Positions 53,437-61,108 of a stretch of DNA of 64,000 nucleotides are shown one piece after another (position 1 is the stretch's first letter; each line of letters opens with the position of its first letter). This stretch comes from Chryseobacterium sp. Leaf405 (GTDB lineage: Bacteria; Bacteroidota; Bacteroidia; Flavobacteriales; Weeksellaceae), in the NCBI RefSeq assembly GCF_001425355.1, contig NZ_LMQN01000012.1, forward strand, positions 727,254 to 791,253. Direction: 5' to 3'. The notes below the pieces were generated by a model. It was not told the origin of the DNA and did no database searches. It saw only the letters and a list, made by a program, of their open reading frames with translations. Made by a program: the position numbers and the translations under genes.

Positions 53437-55239
53437 ATGTCAAAAGAGACAAATTCAGCAGAGGTTATTTTAAACCAAAACGTAGCACCAGAACAATTTG
53501 ATTGGGATTCTTTCGAATCAGGTCTTGATGCAGATGCGAGAAAAGAAAAAAGCGACTTAGAAGAAATCTATAACGGATCTCTTAGCAGCTTAAACGACAA
53601 CGACGTTATCGTAGGTAAAGTTGTAAGATTAACTGACAAAGAAGCTATCGTAGACATCGACTTCAAATCAGAAGGTGTTATTTCTCTTAACGAATTCCGT
53701 TACAACCCAGGCCTAAAAGTAGGTGACGATGTGGAAGTAATGGTAGACAGAAGAGAAGACAAAACAGGACAGTTACAGTTATCTCACAGAAAAGCTAGAA
53801 CACTTAAGGCTTGGGATAGAGTAAACGAACTTCACGAAACTGGAGAAATCGTTAACGGTTTTGTTAAGTCTAGAACTAAAGGAGGTATGATCGTTGACGT
53901 TCACGGAATCGAAGCATTCTTACCAGGTTCTCAAATTGATGTTAAGCCAATTAAAGATTACGATCAGTTCGTAGGTAAAACTATGGAGTTCAAAGTTGTG
54001 AAAATCAACCCGGAGTTCAAAAACGTAGTGGTATCTCACAAAGCATTGATCGAAGCAGATATCGAAGGTCAGAAAAAAGAAATCATCGCTCAGCTTGAAA
54101 AAGGTCAGGTACTTGAAGGTACTGTTAAGAATATTACTTCTTACGGTGTATTCATTGACTTAGGAGGTGTTGATGGATTGATCCACATTACAGACCTTTC
54201 TTGGTCTAGAGTGAACCACCCATCTGAAATCCTTGAGGACGGACAGACTGTAAAAGTTGTTATCCTTGATTTTGATGATGAGAAAACAAGAATCCAGTTG
54301 GGTATGAAGCAGTTAGAAGCTCATCCTTGGGATGCTCTTTCTGCTGACATGAAAGTTGGAGATAAAGTAAAAGGAAAAGTAGTAGTTCTTGCTGACTATG
54401 GTGCATTCGTAGAAATTGCTCCAGGTGTAGAAGGATTAATCCACGTTTCTGAAATGTCTTGGTCTACTCACTTGAGAAGTGCAGGTGATTTCGTAAAAGT
54501 AGGTGACGAAGTGGAAGCTGAAGTACTTACTTTAGATAGAGAAGACAGAAAAATCTCTCTTGGTATCAAGCAATTAAGCAAAGATCCATGGGAAAATATC
54601 GAAGCTAAATATCCGGTAGGGTCTAAGCATGTAGGAACTGTAAGAAACTTCACTAACTTTGGTGTATTCGTAGAGTTAGAAGAAGGTATCGACGGTTTAA
54701 TCTACATCTCTGATCTTTCTTGGACTAAGAAAATCAAGCACCCATCTGAGTTCTGTGCAGTTGGTGATAAATTAGATGTTGTAGTTCTTGAACTTGACAT
54801 CCAGGCTAGAAGATTATCTTTAGGTCACAAACAATTGACTGACAACCCTTGGGATGCATTCGAAACTAAATATGCTGAAGGAACTATCCACGCTGGTAAA
54901 GCGGTAGAAGTACACGATAAAGGTGCTTCTGTACAGTTCGAAGATGCTGAAGTTGAAGCATTCTGCCCTTCAAGATTATTAGAGAAAGAAGATGGATCTA
55001 AAATCAAAAAAGGTGAAGAGGCTCAGTTCAAAGTGATCGAATTCAACAAAGAATTCAAAAGAGTAGTAGTTTCTCATACAGGTATCTTCAGAGACGAAGA
55101 AAAGAAAAATGTAAGAGATAACTCTAGCAACAGATCAAACAATAATACATCGTCTTCTTCAAATAATGAAGAAAGATCAACTCTTGGTGATATCGATGCA
55201 TTAGCAGAATTGAAAAGAAAAATGGAAGAAGGTAAATAA
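53437..55239 (+). CDS. rpsA: 30S ribosomal protein S1
   Basis: Large, acidic RNA-binding ribosomal protein needed to recruit mRNA, notably in a phylum that rarely uses Shine-Dalgarno pairing. The 600 residues hold six S1 domains (about 45-115, 130-198, 222-290, 309-378, 396-463, 482-550), each with the G-x(3)-G-x-V ... GxxV/I pattern such as GQVLEGTVKNITSYGVFID and HVSEMSWSTH. The final 50 residues are Ser/Asn-rich and charged (SSNRSNNNTSSSSNNEE). Codon use looks biased towards optimal codons, as expected for a highly expressed gene. Own promoter with a structured leader and own terminator. Confidence 0.97.
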   Translation: MSKETNSAEVILNQNVAPEQFDWDSFESGLDADARKEKSDLEEIYNGSLSSLNDNDVIVGKVVRLTDKEAIVDIDFKSEGVISLNEFRYNPGLKVGDDVEVMVDRREDKTGQLQLSHRKARTLKAWDRVNELHETGEIVNGFVKSRTKGGMIVDVHGIEAFLPGSQIDVKPIKDYDQFVGKTMEFKVVKINPEFKNVVVSHKALIEADIEGQKKEIIAQLEKGQVLEGTVKNITSYGVFIDLGGVDGLIHITDLSWSRVNHPSEILEDGQTVKVVILDFDDEKTRIQLGMKQLEAHPWDALSADMKVGDKVKGKVVVLADYGAFVEIAPGVEGLIHVSEMSWSTHLRSAGDFVKVGDEVEAEVLTLDREDRKISLGIKQLSKDPWENIEAKYPVGSKHVGTVRNFTNFGVFVELEEGIDGLIYISDLSWTKKIKHPSEFCAVGDKLDVVVLELDIQARRLSLGHKQLTDNPWDAFETKYAEGTIHAGKAVEVHDKGASVQFEDAEVEAFCPSRLLEKEDGSKIKKGEEAQFKVIEFNKEFKRVVVSHTGIFRDEEKKNVRDNSSNRSNNNTSSSSNNEERSTLGDIDALAELKRKMEEGK

Positions 55240-55262
55240 TCAGTCTTTCATTTTAAAATATG

Positions 55263-55291
55263 AGCCACTCGTTTGAGTGGCTTTTTTTTTG
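55263..55291 (+). terminator. Intrinsic terminator of rpsA
   Basis: AGCCACTC (55263-55270) and GAGTGGCT (55275-55282) form a perfect stem with a GTTT loop, followed by a long T run. Confidence 0.93.
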
Positions 55292-55497
55292 TAATAGTTT
55301 CCAAATTTTAGCATTAAAATAAAAATGAAATTTATTCTAAAAATTGTCTAATAAAGGGAATGCTAAGCATTGTTAATTCACTATTGTATACTGATTTTTA
55401 GCTTTATTAATAAAATTAATGTATCACTTTAAATAAATTAAAATAATGTATTGTTTTATTGCTAATAATTTCTAAATTAGCAGCTTTATTAGTGTAT

Positions 55498-58122
55498 ATG
55501 AAAAAGATAATTCTACCTCTTATAATTGCTGTATCCGCAGTTTTTTCTTCACATTTATCAGCACAAGATAATGAGAAGCTAATTAAAGATTATATTTCTA
55601 CAAATAAGATTAGAGATTTTAAAAAATCAGATTTAAGTAACTTCTTAATTGATAACGTAGACGCATCAAAATCTTTAAAGGGCGATGTTGTTAAATTCCA
55701 ACAAACCTATAAAGGATTGCCAGTTTATAACTCCGTAGGTACGGTACTTGTAAAAGATAGCAAAGTAGTTTTTTATAATGATAACTTTCTAAAAGACTAT
55801 AATAGCGCTACAGATGAAATTGCATCGCTAAATAAATCTACAGCACTTTCTAAAATTGCTGCAGATTTAGATAAGGATGAGATTAATAGTTTTACCATCC
55901 TAAATTTCAGAGATGCTGATGATGTAAATGGTAAAGGAGCAAAACAAAGATTGGTATTTGTGGCGGATCAGGCAAATCTGAAACTTGCATATGAGTATAG
56001 CGTTCAAGAGCCCAATTCACCAGATTTATGGAATTATTTAATAGATGCTCATTCTGGTACAATTATCGGTAAGATAAATTTAAATTTGTCATGTACTTTT
56101 GCTGACGGTGCTTATTCTCATGATCACAGCAATTACAAAGAAAATGCGTTAATTGGTCCTGAGTTAGTTTCTCAAAGTAATAACTTCTCTATGTTATTAG
56201 TTCCGGATAATGCATCTTACAATATTTTTGCATTACCAATAGAGGCACCTACTTTTGGTTCTAGAACTGTAGTAAATAATCCGTGGATTCTAGCCTCTTC
56301 ACCAGAAGGATGGCACTTCGACGGAACTACTCACTTCACGATTACGAGGGGAAACAATGTTTATGCATATGAAGACAGGGATTCTAATAACATAGCAGGG
56401 GCATCTCCTGATGGGGGCATCTCAAGAAATTTTAATTTTCCTTATGATCCTACGCAAACTCCATTCAATAGTCTAAATGCCTCAACTACTAATCTTTTTT
56501 ACATTAGTAATAAGGTTCACGATATATTTCATAAGTTTGGATTTAATGAGGCTGCAAGAAATTTTCAACAAAATAATTTTGGTAATGGAGGAGTAGGCAA
56601 TGATGCTGTAAATGCAGAGTCACAGGATAGAAATTCTTTTAATAATGCGAATTTCTCCACTCCTGCAGATGGATCAAAACCAAGAATGCAAATGTATTTA
56701 TGGGATGGTTCAAACAGACATTTATTTTATAATGCACCTACTGATGCTGTAGCTAGAGCTCCTGTCGCTGGTGTAGCAGATTTTGGATTGCAATTAGATG
56801 ATATAGGAATAACTGGTGATGTGAAACTGTCTCCTGTTCTTCAAGCGTGTACTGCGCTTCCTGCCGGATCATTGAACAATATGATCGGACTTGTTGAAAG
56901 AGGAACATGTTCTTTTACAGTAAAGGTTAAAAATGCTCAGTTGGCAGGTGCGAAAGCCGTTATTATTTATAATAACGCTGGTGGTGCTGCGATAGGAGGC
57001 ATGACTGGAATTGACACTACAATAACAATACCTTCTGTTGTGATAGATAATCCTGAAGGAGAGTTCATAAAAGGCAAATTAGCAGCAACTACTGTAGTAA
57101 ATGTCACTTTGAAAAGAGACATAAAATATGATGGAAGTTATGATAATGGTATCGTTAGTCATGAATATGGTCACGGTATTTCCAATAGACTTACGGGTGA
57201 TGGTTATAGTTGCTTAAATGCTATGCCATTTACATCTCCATATTCGAATCTTACTTATTCTCAAGAACAGATGGGAGAAGGATGGTCTGATTTCTTTGCT
57301 TTAATGCTTACCAATAAACCTGGAGATAATGCTTCTGTAGCCCGAGGTATCGGAACTTATGCGATTGGTCAGGCAATCACAGGTGATGGAATCCGGCCTG
57401 CTAAATACAGTCCAAATTTAGCGATAAATGATTATACCTACATTGATACCAATGGGATGGAATTAGATATAGATGGCCAAGGACTTAATTTTACTCCAGA
57501 TGTTCACTCCATTGGTTTTGTTTGGGCAACTATGTTGTGGGATTTACATTGGAAGTATGTTGAGAAATACGGATATGCGTCAGATGTTACATCAGGAACT
57601 ACTTCGGGAAGTTCACGAGTTTTACAATTAGTTACTGATGCATTAAAACTACAAGCTTGCGATCCTACATTTATTGATGGACGAAATGCAATTTTGGCGG
57701 CTGAATTAGCAACAACTAGTGGTGCAGACAGATGTATGATCTGGAACGCTTTTGCAAGAAGAGGTCTTGGTACTAATGCTTCTGCGGGAAGTAAAATGGA
57801 TCTGAATGATCAGGTTGAAAGTTTTGACGTTCCGGCTGATTGTGTTTTATCAACAAGCGAAGTTAAACCGGTTAAAAATGCAATATCGATTTATCCTAAC
57901 CCAGCTAAAAATGAATTCTTTATCAATTTCCCTAGCAATACATTAGGAAAAGTGAGTGTTGAGATTTATGATATGTCAGGAAAATTAGTTTCTTCTGAAG
58001 ATAAAATTTCTCCTGATGCTAAGAAAGCAATTTCCACAAGCAGATTGATTAACGGAACTTATATGGTTAAAGTAAAAGGTGCCGGTATTGATGTGGCTTC
58101 AAAAGTTATAGTAAACAAATAA
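55498..58122 (+). CDS. Secreted M36 (fungalysin) metallopeptidase with PA domain and T9SS sorting domain
   Basis: Secreted zinc endopeptidase, 874 residues from the ATG at 55498 (a longer frame starts at 55459, but a TAAATTAG box at 55473-55480 lies inside it). Signal peptide (MKKIILPLIIAVSAVFSS to SAQ). An FTP propeptide (about 30-175, FQQTYKGLPVYNSVGTVLV) likely inhibits the zymogen. The catalytic domain has the zinc motif HEYGH (H555, E556, H559) and the third ligand Glu594 (GEGWSDFFAL). A PA domain is inserted between the N-terminal catalytic part and the zinc motif (about 431-538, VERGTCSFTVKVKNAQLAG). The type A sorting domain begins near 797 (SIYPNP, GTYMVKV). All key residues are present. 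It stands alone between terminators. Confidence 0.94.
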   Translation: MKKIILPLIIAVSAVFSSHLSAQDNEKLIKDYISTNKIRDFKKSDLSNFLIDNVDASKSLKGDVVKFQQTYKGLPVYNSVGTVLVKDSKVVFYNDNFLKDYNSATDEIASLNKSTALSKIAADLDKDEINSFTILNFRDADDVNGKGAKQRLVFVADQANLKLAYEYSVQEPNSPDLWNYLIDAHSGTIIGKINLNLSCTFADGAYSHDHSNYKENALIGPELVSQSNNFSMLLVPDNASYNIFALPIEAPTFGSRTVVNNPWILASSPEGWHFDGTTHFTITRGNNVYAYEDRDSNNIAGASPDGGISRNFNFPYDPTQTPFNSLNASTTNLFYISNKVHDIFHKFGFNEAARNFQQNNFGNGGVGNDAVNAESQDRNSFNNANFSTPADGSKPRMQMYLWDGSNRHLFYNAPTDAVARAPVAGVADFGLQLDDIGITGDVKLSPVLQACTALPAGSLNNMIGLVERGTCSFTVKVKNAQLAGAKAVIIYNNAGGAAIGGMTGIDTTITIPSVVIDNPEGEFIKGKLAATTVVNVTLKRDIKYDGSYDNGIVSHEYGHGISNRLTGDGYSCLNAMPFTSPYSNLTYSQEQMGEGWSDFFALMLTNKPGDNASVARGIGTYAIGQAITGDGIRPAKYSPNLAINDYTYIDTNGMELDIDGQGLNFTPDVHSIGFVWATMLWDLHWKYVEKYGYASDVTSGTTSGSSRVLQLVTDALKLQACDPTFIDGRNAILAAELATTSGADRCMIWNAFARRGLGTNASAGSKMDLNDQVESFDVPADCVLSTSEVKPVKNAISIYPNPAKNEFFINFPSNTLGKVSVEIYDMSGKLVSSEDKISPDAKKAISTSRLINGTYMVKVKGAGIDVASKVIVNK

Positions 58123-58143
58123 TTAAAATTATTTATAATTGAT

Positions 58144-58176
58144 AATCGGCGCAAACGAAGTTTGCGCCGATTTTAT
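58144..58176 (+). terminator. Intrinsic terminator of the M36 protease gene
   Basis: A perfect 13-bp stem (AATCGGCGCAAAC with GTTTGCGCCGATT) has a three-base loop and a T-rich tail. Confidence 0.94.
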
Positions 58177-58248
58177 TTATCTATCATTTCAACGTAACTA
58201 ACAATTCCAATTAATAAATTGTAACTTCGCAGGCTGTTAAAAAATAAT

Positions 58249-59226
58249 ATGGAAAAGAAAAATATACTGAAAGGGGTTTTATTTGTTGGGATTGGAGCAA
58301 GTATATATGGGATGTTAGCAACTTTTGTGAAGTTGGCTTATAATGAAGGATACACCACATCAGAGGTTACGACATCTCAATTCTTACTTGGGTTGTTGGG
58401 TTTATTGGTTTTGAATTTTTTTCAGACTATAACTTCAAAAAAGAAATTATCATCACCAACATCTAAAGAAATAAGAACTTTAATGCTAGTAGGAACATCT
58501 TTAGGTTGTACAAGCTTGTTTTATTACATTGCAGTTCAGTATATTAATGTTTCAATAGCAATTGTGCTGCTGATGCAGTCGGTTTGGTTTAGTGTGGTGG
58601 TGGAAAGTTTTCTGACCAAAAAGTTACCTAATACAAGAAAAATTATTTCAGTTGTTATCGTTTTAATCGGAACAGTTTTGGCAACCAATTTGGTAAATGA
58701 AAGTTTAGAATTAGATTGGAAAGGGATTTTCTGGGGATTAATGGCTGCCGCTTCTTATACTATGACGATGTTCACTTCCAATACATTAGCAACTCATTTA
58801 CCGGTTTTCAGGAAGAGTATTATTATGCTTTGTGGAGGGTCAATTGTTATTTTTGCATTTTTATTTTTCGCTCAGATAGGCCCGCTATATTCTGATGGAT
58901 TGAAATCATTTTACTTAAATTTTACCGAAAACACTCAACATATTCACAGTTTTAATTTTTCTATTTTATGGAAATATGGCTTGATTTTATCACTATTTGG
59001 AACCATAATTCCTCCGATTTTATTTAATATAGGTTTTCCGAATGCGGGTTTGGGATTGGGAAGTATTGTGTCATCATTAGAACTTCCCGTGTCTGTGACA
59101 ATGGCTTTTGTCCTATTGGGTGAAAAAGTAATTTTTATTCAATGGGTGGGAATTGCTTTAATTCTTTTCGCTATTGTGCTGATGAATCTTCCTAAAAAAG
59201 AAAATAAGTTGGCGGAAATATCTTAA
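58249..59226 (+). CDS. EamA/DMT family transporter
   Basis: Inner-membrane protein, 325 residues, with about ten membrane segments arranged as two EamA repeats (first around 8-145, second around 160-315). Family phrases include LFYYIAVQYINVSIAIVLLM in repeat one and GLGLGSIVSSLELPVSVTMA in repeat two. The DMT superfamily moves amino acids, nucleotide sugars or drugs; the substrate cannot be read here. A TAACTTCG stretch at 58222-58229 is a weak -7 candidate. The gene is flanked by terminators on both sides and so is probably monocistronic. Confidence 0.92.
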   Translation: MEKKNILKGVLFVGIGASIYGMLATFVKLAYNEGYTTSEVTTSQFLLGLLGLLVLNFFQTITSKKKLSSPTSKEIRTLMLVGTSLGCTSLFYYIAVQYINVSIAIVLLMQSVWFSVVVESFLTKKLPNTRKIISVVIVLIGTVLATNLVNESLELDWKGIFWGLMAAASYTMTMFTSNTLATHLPVFRKSIIMLCGGSIVIFAFLFFAQIGPLYSDGLKSFYLNFTENTQHIHSFNFSILWKYGLILSLFGTIIPPILFNIGFPNAGLGLGSIVSSLELPVSVTMAFVLLGEKVIFIQWVGIALILFAIVLMNLPKKENKLAEIS

Positions 59227-59248
59227 ATAAATGATAATTTATACATAT

Positions 59249-59278
59249 AAACCGTTTCATTTGGAGCGGTTTTTTTAA
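59249..59278 (+). terminator. Intrinsic terminator of the EamA gene
   Basis: AAACCGTTTC pairs with GGAGCGGTTT (wobble pairs allowed) around an ATTT loop and a T run follows. Confidence 0.85.
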
Positions 59279-59301
59279 TTTTAATAACTAAAATAAATTT
59301 C

Positions 59302-60297
59302 ATGAAATATTTTAAGAATGCTGTTGCTGTTTTAATGCTATCAATTGTACCAAACTTCATGTTTTCACAAGTAAAACCTTTGGATGCAGAACTTGCGAAT
59401 TATCAATATCCTTATGAAGTTCATTTTCTTGATTTTAAATCTCAAAATAACGATTTGAAAATGGCTTATATGGATGTACGGCCAAAAGTATCAAACGGAA
59501 AAACCATAATGCTTCTTCACGGCAAAAATTTCAATGGAGCTTATTGGGAAAAGACGGCAAAGGATCTTTCAAATAAAGGTTTTAGAGTAATTATTCCCGA
59601 TCAGATTGGATTTGGGAAATCTTCAAAGCCTCAAAGTTATCAGTTTTCGTTTTCTCAATTGGCGGATAATACAAAAGCAATTTTAGATGATTTGAAAATT
59701 GATAAGATAATTGTTTTAGGTCATTCAATGGGCGGTATGGTGGCGACCAGATTTACATTGCTTTATCCAGATAGGGTTAAGAAATTGATTTTAGAAAATC
59801 CTATCGGATTAGAAGATTACAAAACTTTTGCATCATATCAAACTATAGATCAGGCGTATCAATCGGAATTAAAAAATACAGCAGAATCTTATAAAAATTA
59901 TCAGTTAAAATTTTACTACGACAACAAATGGAAATCTGAGTATCAACCTTGGCTGGATTTAATTGTGGGCTGGACTTTACACCCAGATTATCCAAAAGTA
60001 GCTTGGGATGCTGCTTTAACGTCGGATATGATTTACAATCAACCGGTTTGTTACGAGTTTAAAAATATAAAAGTTCCAACTTTGTTAATCATCGGAACAC
60101 GAGACAGAACGGCGATAGGGAAGGACAGAGCTCCAAAGGAATTACAGCCAAAAATGGGACAGTATCAGGAATTGGGAAAGAAAACCCAACAGCAGATTGC
60201 AGGTTCGAAATTAATTGAAATCGAAAATGTTGGTCATCTTCCGCATATTGAAGTATATGATAAATTTTGGAATGCTTTGTATGATTTTATAAAGTAG
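59302..60297 (+). CDS. Exported alpha/beta hydrolase
   Basis: Alpha/beta hydrolase fold enzyme, 331 residues, with a signal peptide (1-23, ending MFSQ) that predicts periplasmic location. The oxyanion region is LLHGKNFNGAYW, the nucleophile elbow GHSMGG (Ser near residue 144), the acid GTRDRTAIGKD and the base histidine in ENVGHLPHIE. The full triad is present, so it is likely active as an esterase, lipase or haloalkane-dehalogenase-like hydrolase; the substrate is unknown. It lacks a T9SS sorting tail. It starts 24 bases after the EamA terminator, so it needs its own promoter, which I could not identify with confidence. Confidence 0.9.
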   Translation: MKYFKNAVAVLMLSIVPNFMFSQVKPLDAELANYQYPYEVHFLDFKSQNNDLKMAYMDVRPKVSNGKTIMLLHGKNFNGAYWEKTAKDLSNKGFRVIIPDQIGFGKSSKPQSYQFSFSQLADNTKAILDDLKIDKIIVLGHSMGGMVATRFTLLYPDRVKKLILENPIGLEDYKTFASYQTIDQAYQSELKNTAESYKNYQLKFYYDNKWKSEYQPWLDLIVGWTLHPDYPKVAWDAALTSDMIYNQPVCYEFKNIKVPTLLIIGTRDRTAIGKDRAPKELQPKMGQYQELGKKTQQQIAGSKLIEIENVGHLPHIEVYDKFWNALYDFIK

Positions 60298-60406
60298 AAA
60301 AAAGTGAATTGTCAATTGTTAATGGTCAATTTTTGATATAGTGCTTATAATTAACGATTGATTTACGAAGTAAACTTCACCATTTACACTTATACATTCT
60401 TAAAAT

Positions 60407-60440
60407 AAAAAGAGACTACTAAAAATTAGCAGTCTCTTTT
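60407..60440. terminator. Terminator between convergent genes
   Basis: AAAAGAGACT (60407-60416) pairs with AGTCTCTTTT (60431-60440), with inner CTAA/TTAG pairs. It suits rplS on the minus strand (T-rich tail TTTTTATTTTAA) and may also stop the hydrolase transcript. Confidence 0.9.
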
Positions 60441-60460
60441 CGTATGTATTGTTGTCTGAA

Positions 60461-60817
60461 TTATTTCTTCTTGTAAGCAGCGTCTTTAATTCTCGCTTTT
60501 TTACCTCTAAGGTCTCTGAAGTAGTAGATTCTTGATCTTCTAACTCTACCTCTTCTGTCAACTTCAATTTTTTGAAGAGCCGGCATGTTGATAGGGAAAA
60601 CTCTTTCTACACCTACATCACCAGACATTTTTCTGATCGTAAAAGTTTTTGTAGAACCAGTACCTCTTAATTGGATAACTGTCCCTTTGAAGAACTGAGT
60701 TCTTGTTTTCTGACCTTCCTTAATTTCGTAATAAACAGTGATTGTATCACCCGCTTTGAATTCAGGGAATTCTTTTTTTGTAATGTACTTGTCTTGTACG
60801 TACTTTAATAAATCCAT
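60461..60817 (-). CDS. rplS: 50S ribosomal protein L19
   Basis: Ribosomal protein at the subunit interface of the 50S subunit, 118 residues, usual length. Recognised by FKAGDTITVYYEIKEGQKTRTQ, GTVIQLRGTGSTKTFTIRKM, GVERVFPINMPALQKIEV, RRGRVRRSRIYYFRDLRGKKARI and a basic C-terminus. The start ATG lies at 60817. It is a single gene here, not next to rpsP, rimM or trmD as in many other bacteria. A leader of about 60 bases with possible structure and a -7 box precede it. Confidence 0.97.
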   Translation of the reverse strand: MDLLKYVQDKYITKKEFPEFKAGDTITVYYEIKEGQKTRTQFFKGTVIQLRGTGSTKTFTIRKMSGDVGVERVFPINMPALQKIEVDRRGRVRRSRIYYFRDLRGKKARIKDAAYKKK

Positions 60818-60886
60818 TATTAATAAATAAAATGTTTAGGCTAAGCAACTTACACGGACTTCGTCAGAGGTTGAATAACAGGTTGC
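60818..60886 (-). promoter_or_regulatory. Possible L19 autoregulatory leader
   Basis: On the minus strand the leader starts close to GCAAC (60886-60882) that can pair with GTTGC (60849-60845), closing a loop of about 32 bases that contains GAC/GTC and the repeated word CAACCT. I recall that an L19 leader motif was described for Flavobacteria; I could not verify that this sequence matches it. The helix begins inside the last base of the -7 box region, so its 5' side may be only partly transcribed. Confidence 0.4.
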
Positions 60887-60893
60887 AAATATA
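60886..60893 (-). promoter_or_regulatory. -7 promoter box of rplS
   Basis: TATATTTG on the minus strand matches TAnnTTTG; TTTG copies at 60918-60915 and 60922-60919 lie about 21-25 bases upstream as -33 candidates. Confidence 0.6.
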
Positions 60894-61017
60894 CATAACA
60901 TTTTTTGAATTCCACAAACAAATTATTATTAAATCTAGTAAATTTTCTGTTGTTTATTTTCTGTAAAACTTAACATTTCCTTGAAGTTCCCATTAGATAC
61001 AGTTTATACTGGATTTC

Positions 61018-61025
61018 TACTTTTG
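61018..61025 (+). promoter_or_regulatory. -7 promoter box of the metallophosphoesterase gene
   Basis: TACTTTTG matches TAnnTTTG and implies a leader of about 78 bases before the ATG at 61109. The rest of the 290-base gap is AT-rich without other features. Confidence 0.55.
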
Positions 61026-61108
61026 CACGATGATAAAAAGCAACTATTCAGTGCTTTCAAAAATTTAAACACATTTTAAACATACAGACTACTTAAAACT
61101 GAACTACA

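Noticed and set aside
53313..53501. 62-residue frame in the rpsA leader
   Set aside because: It begins within the -7 box and overlaps the S1 start in another frame; no conserved features.
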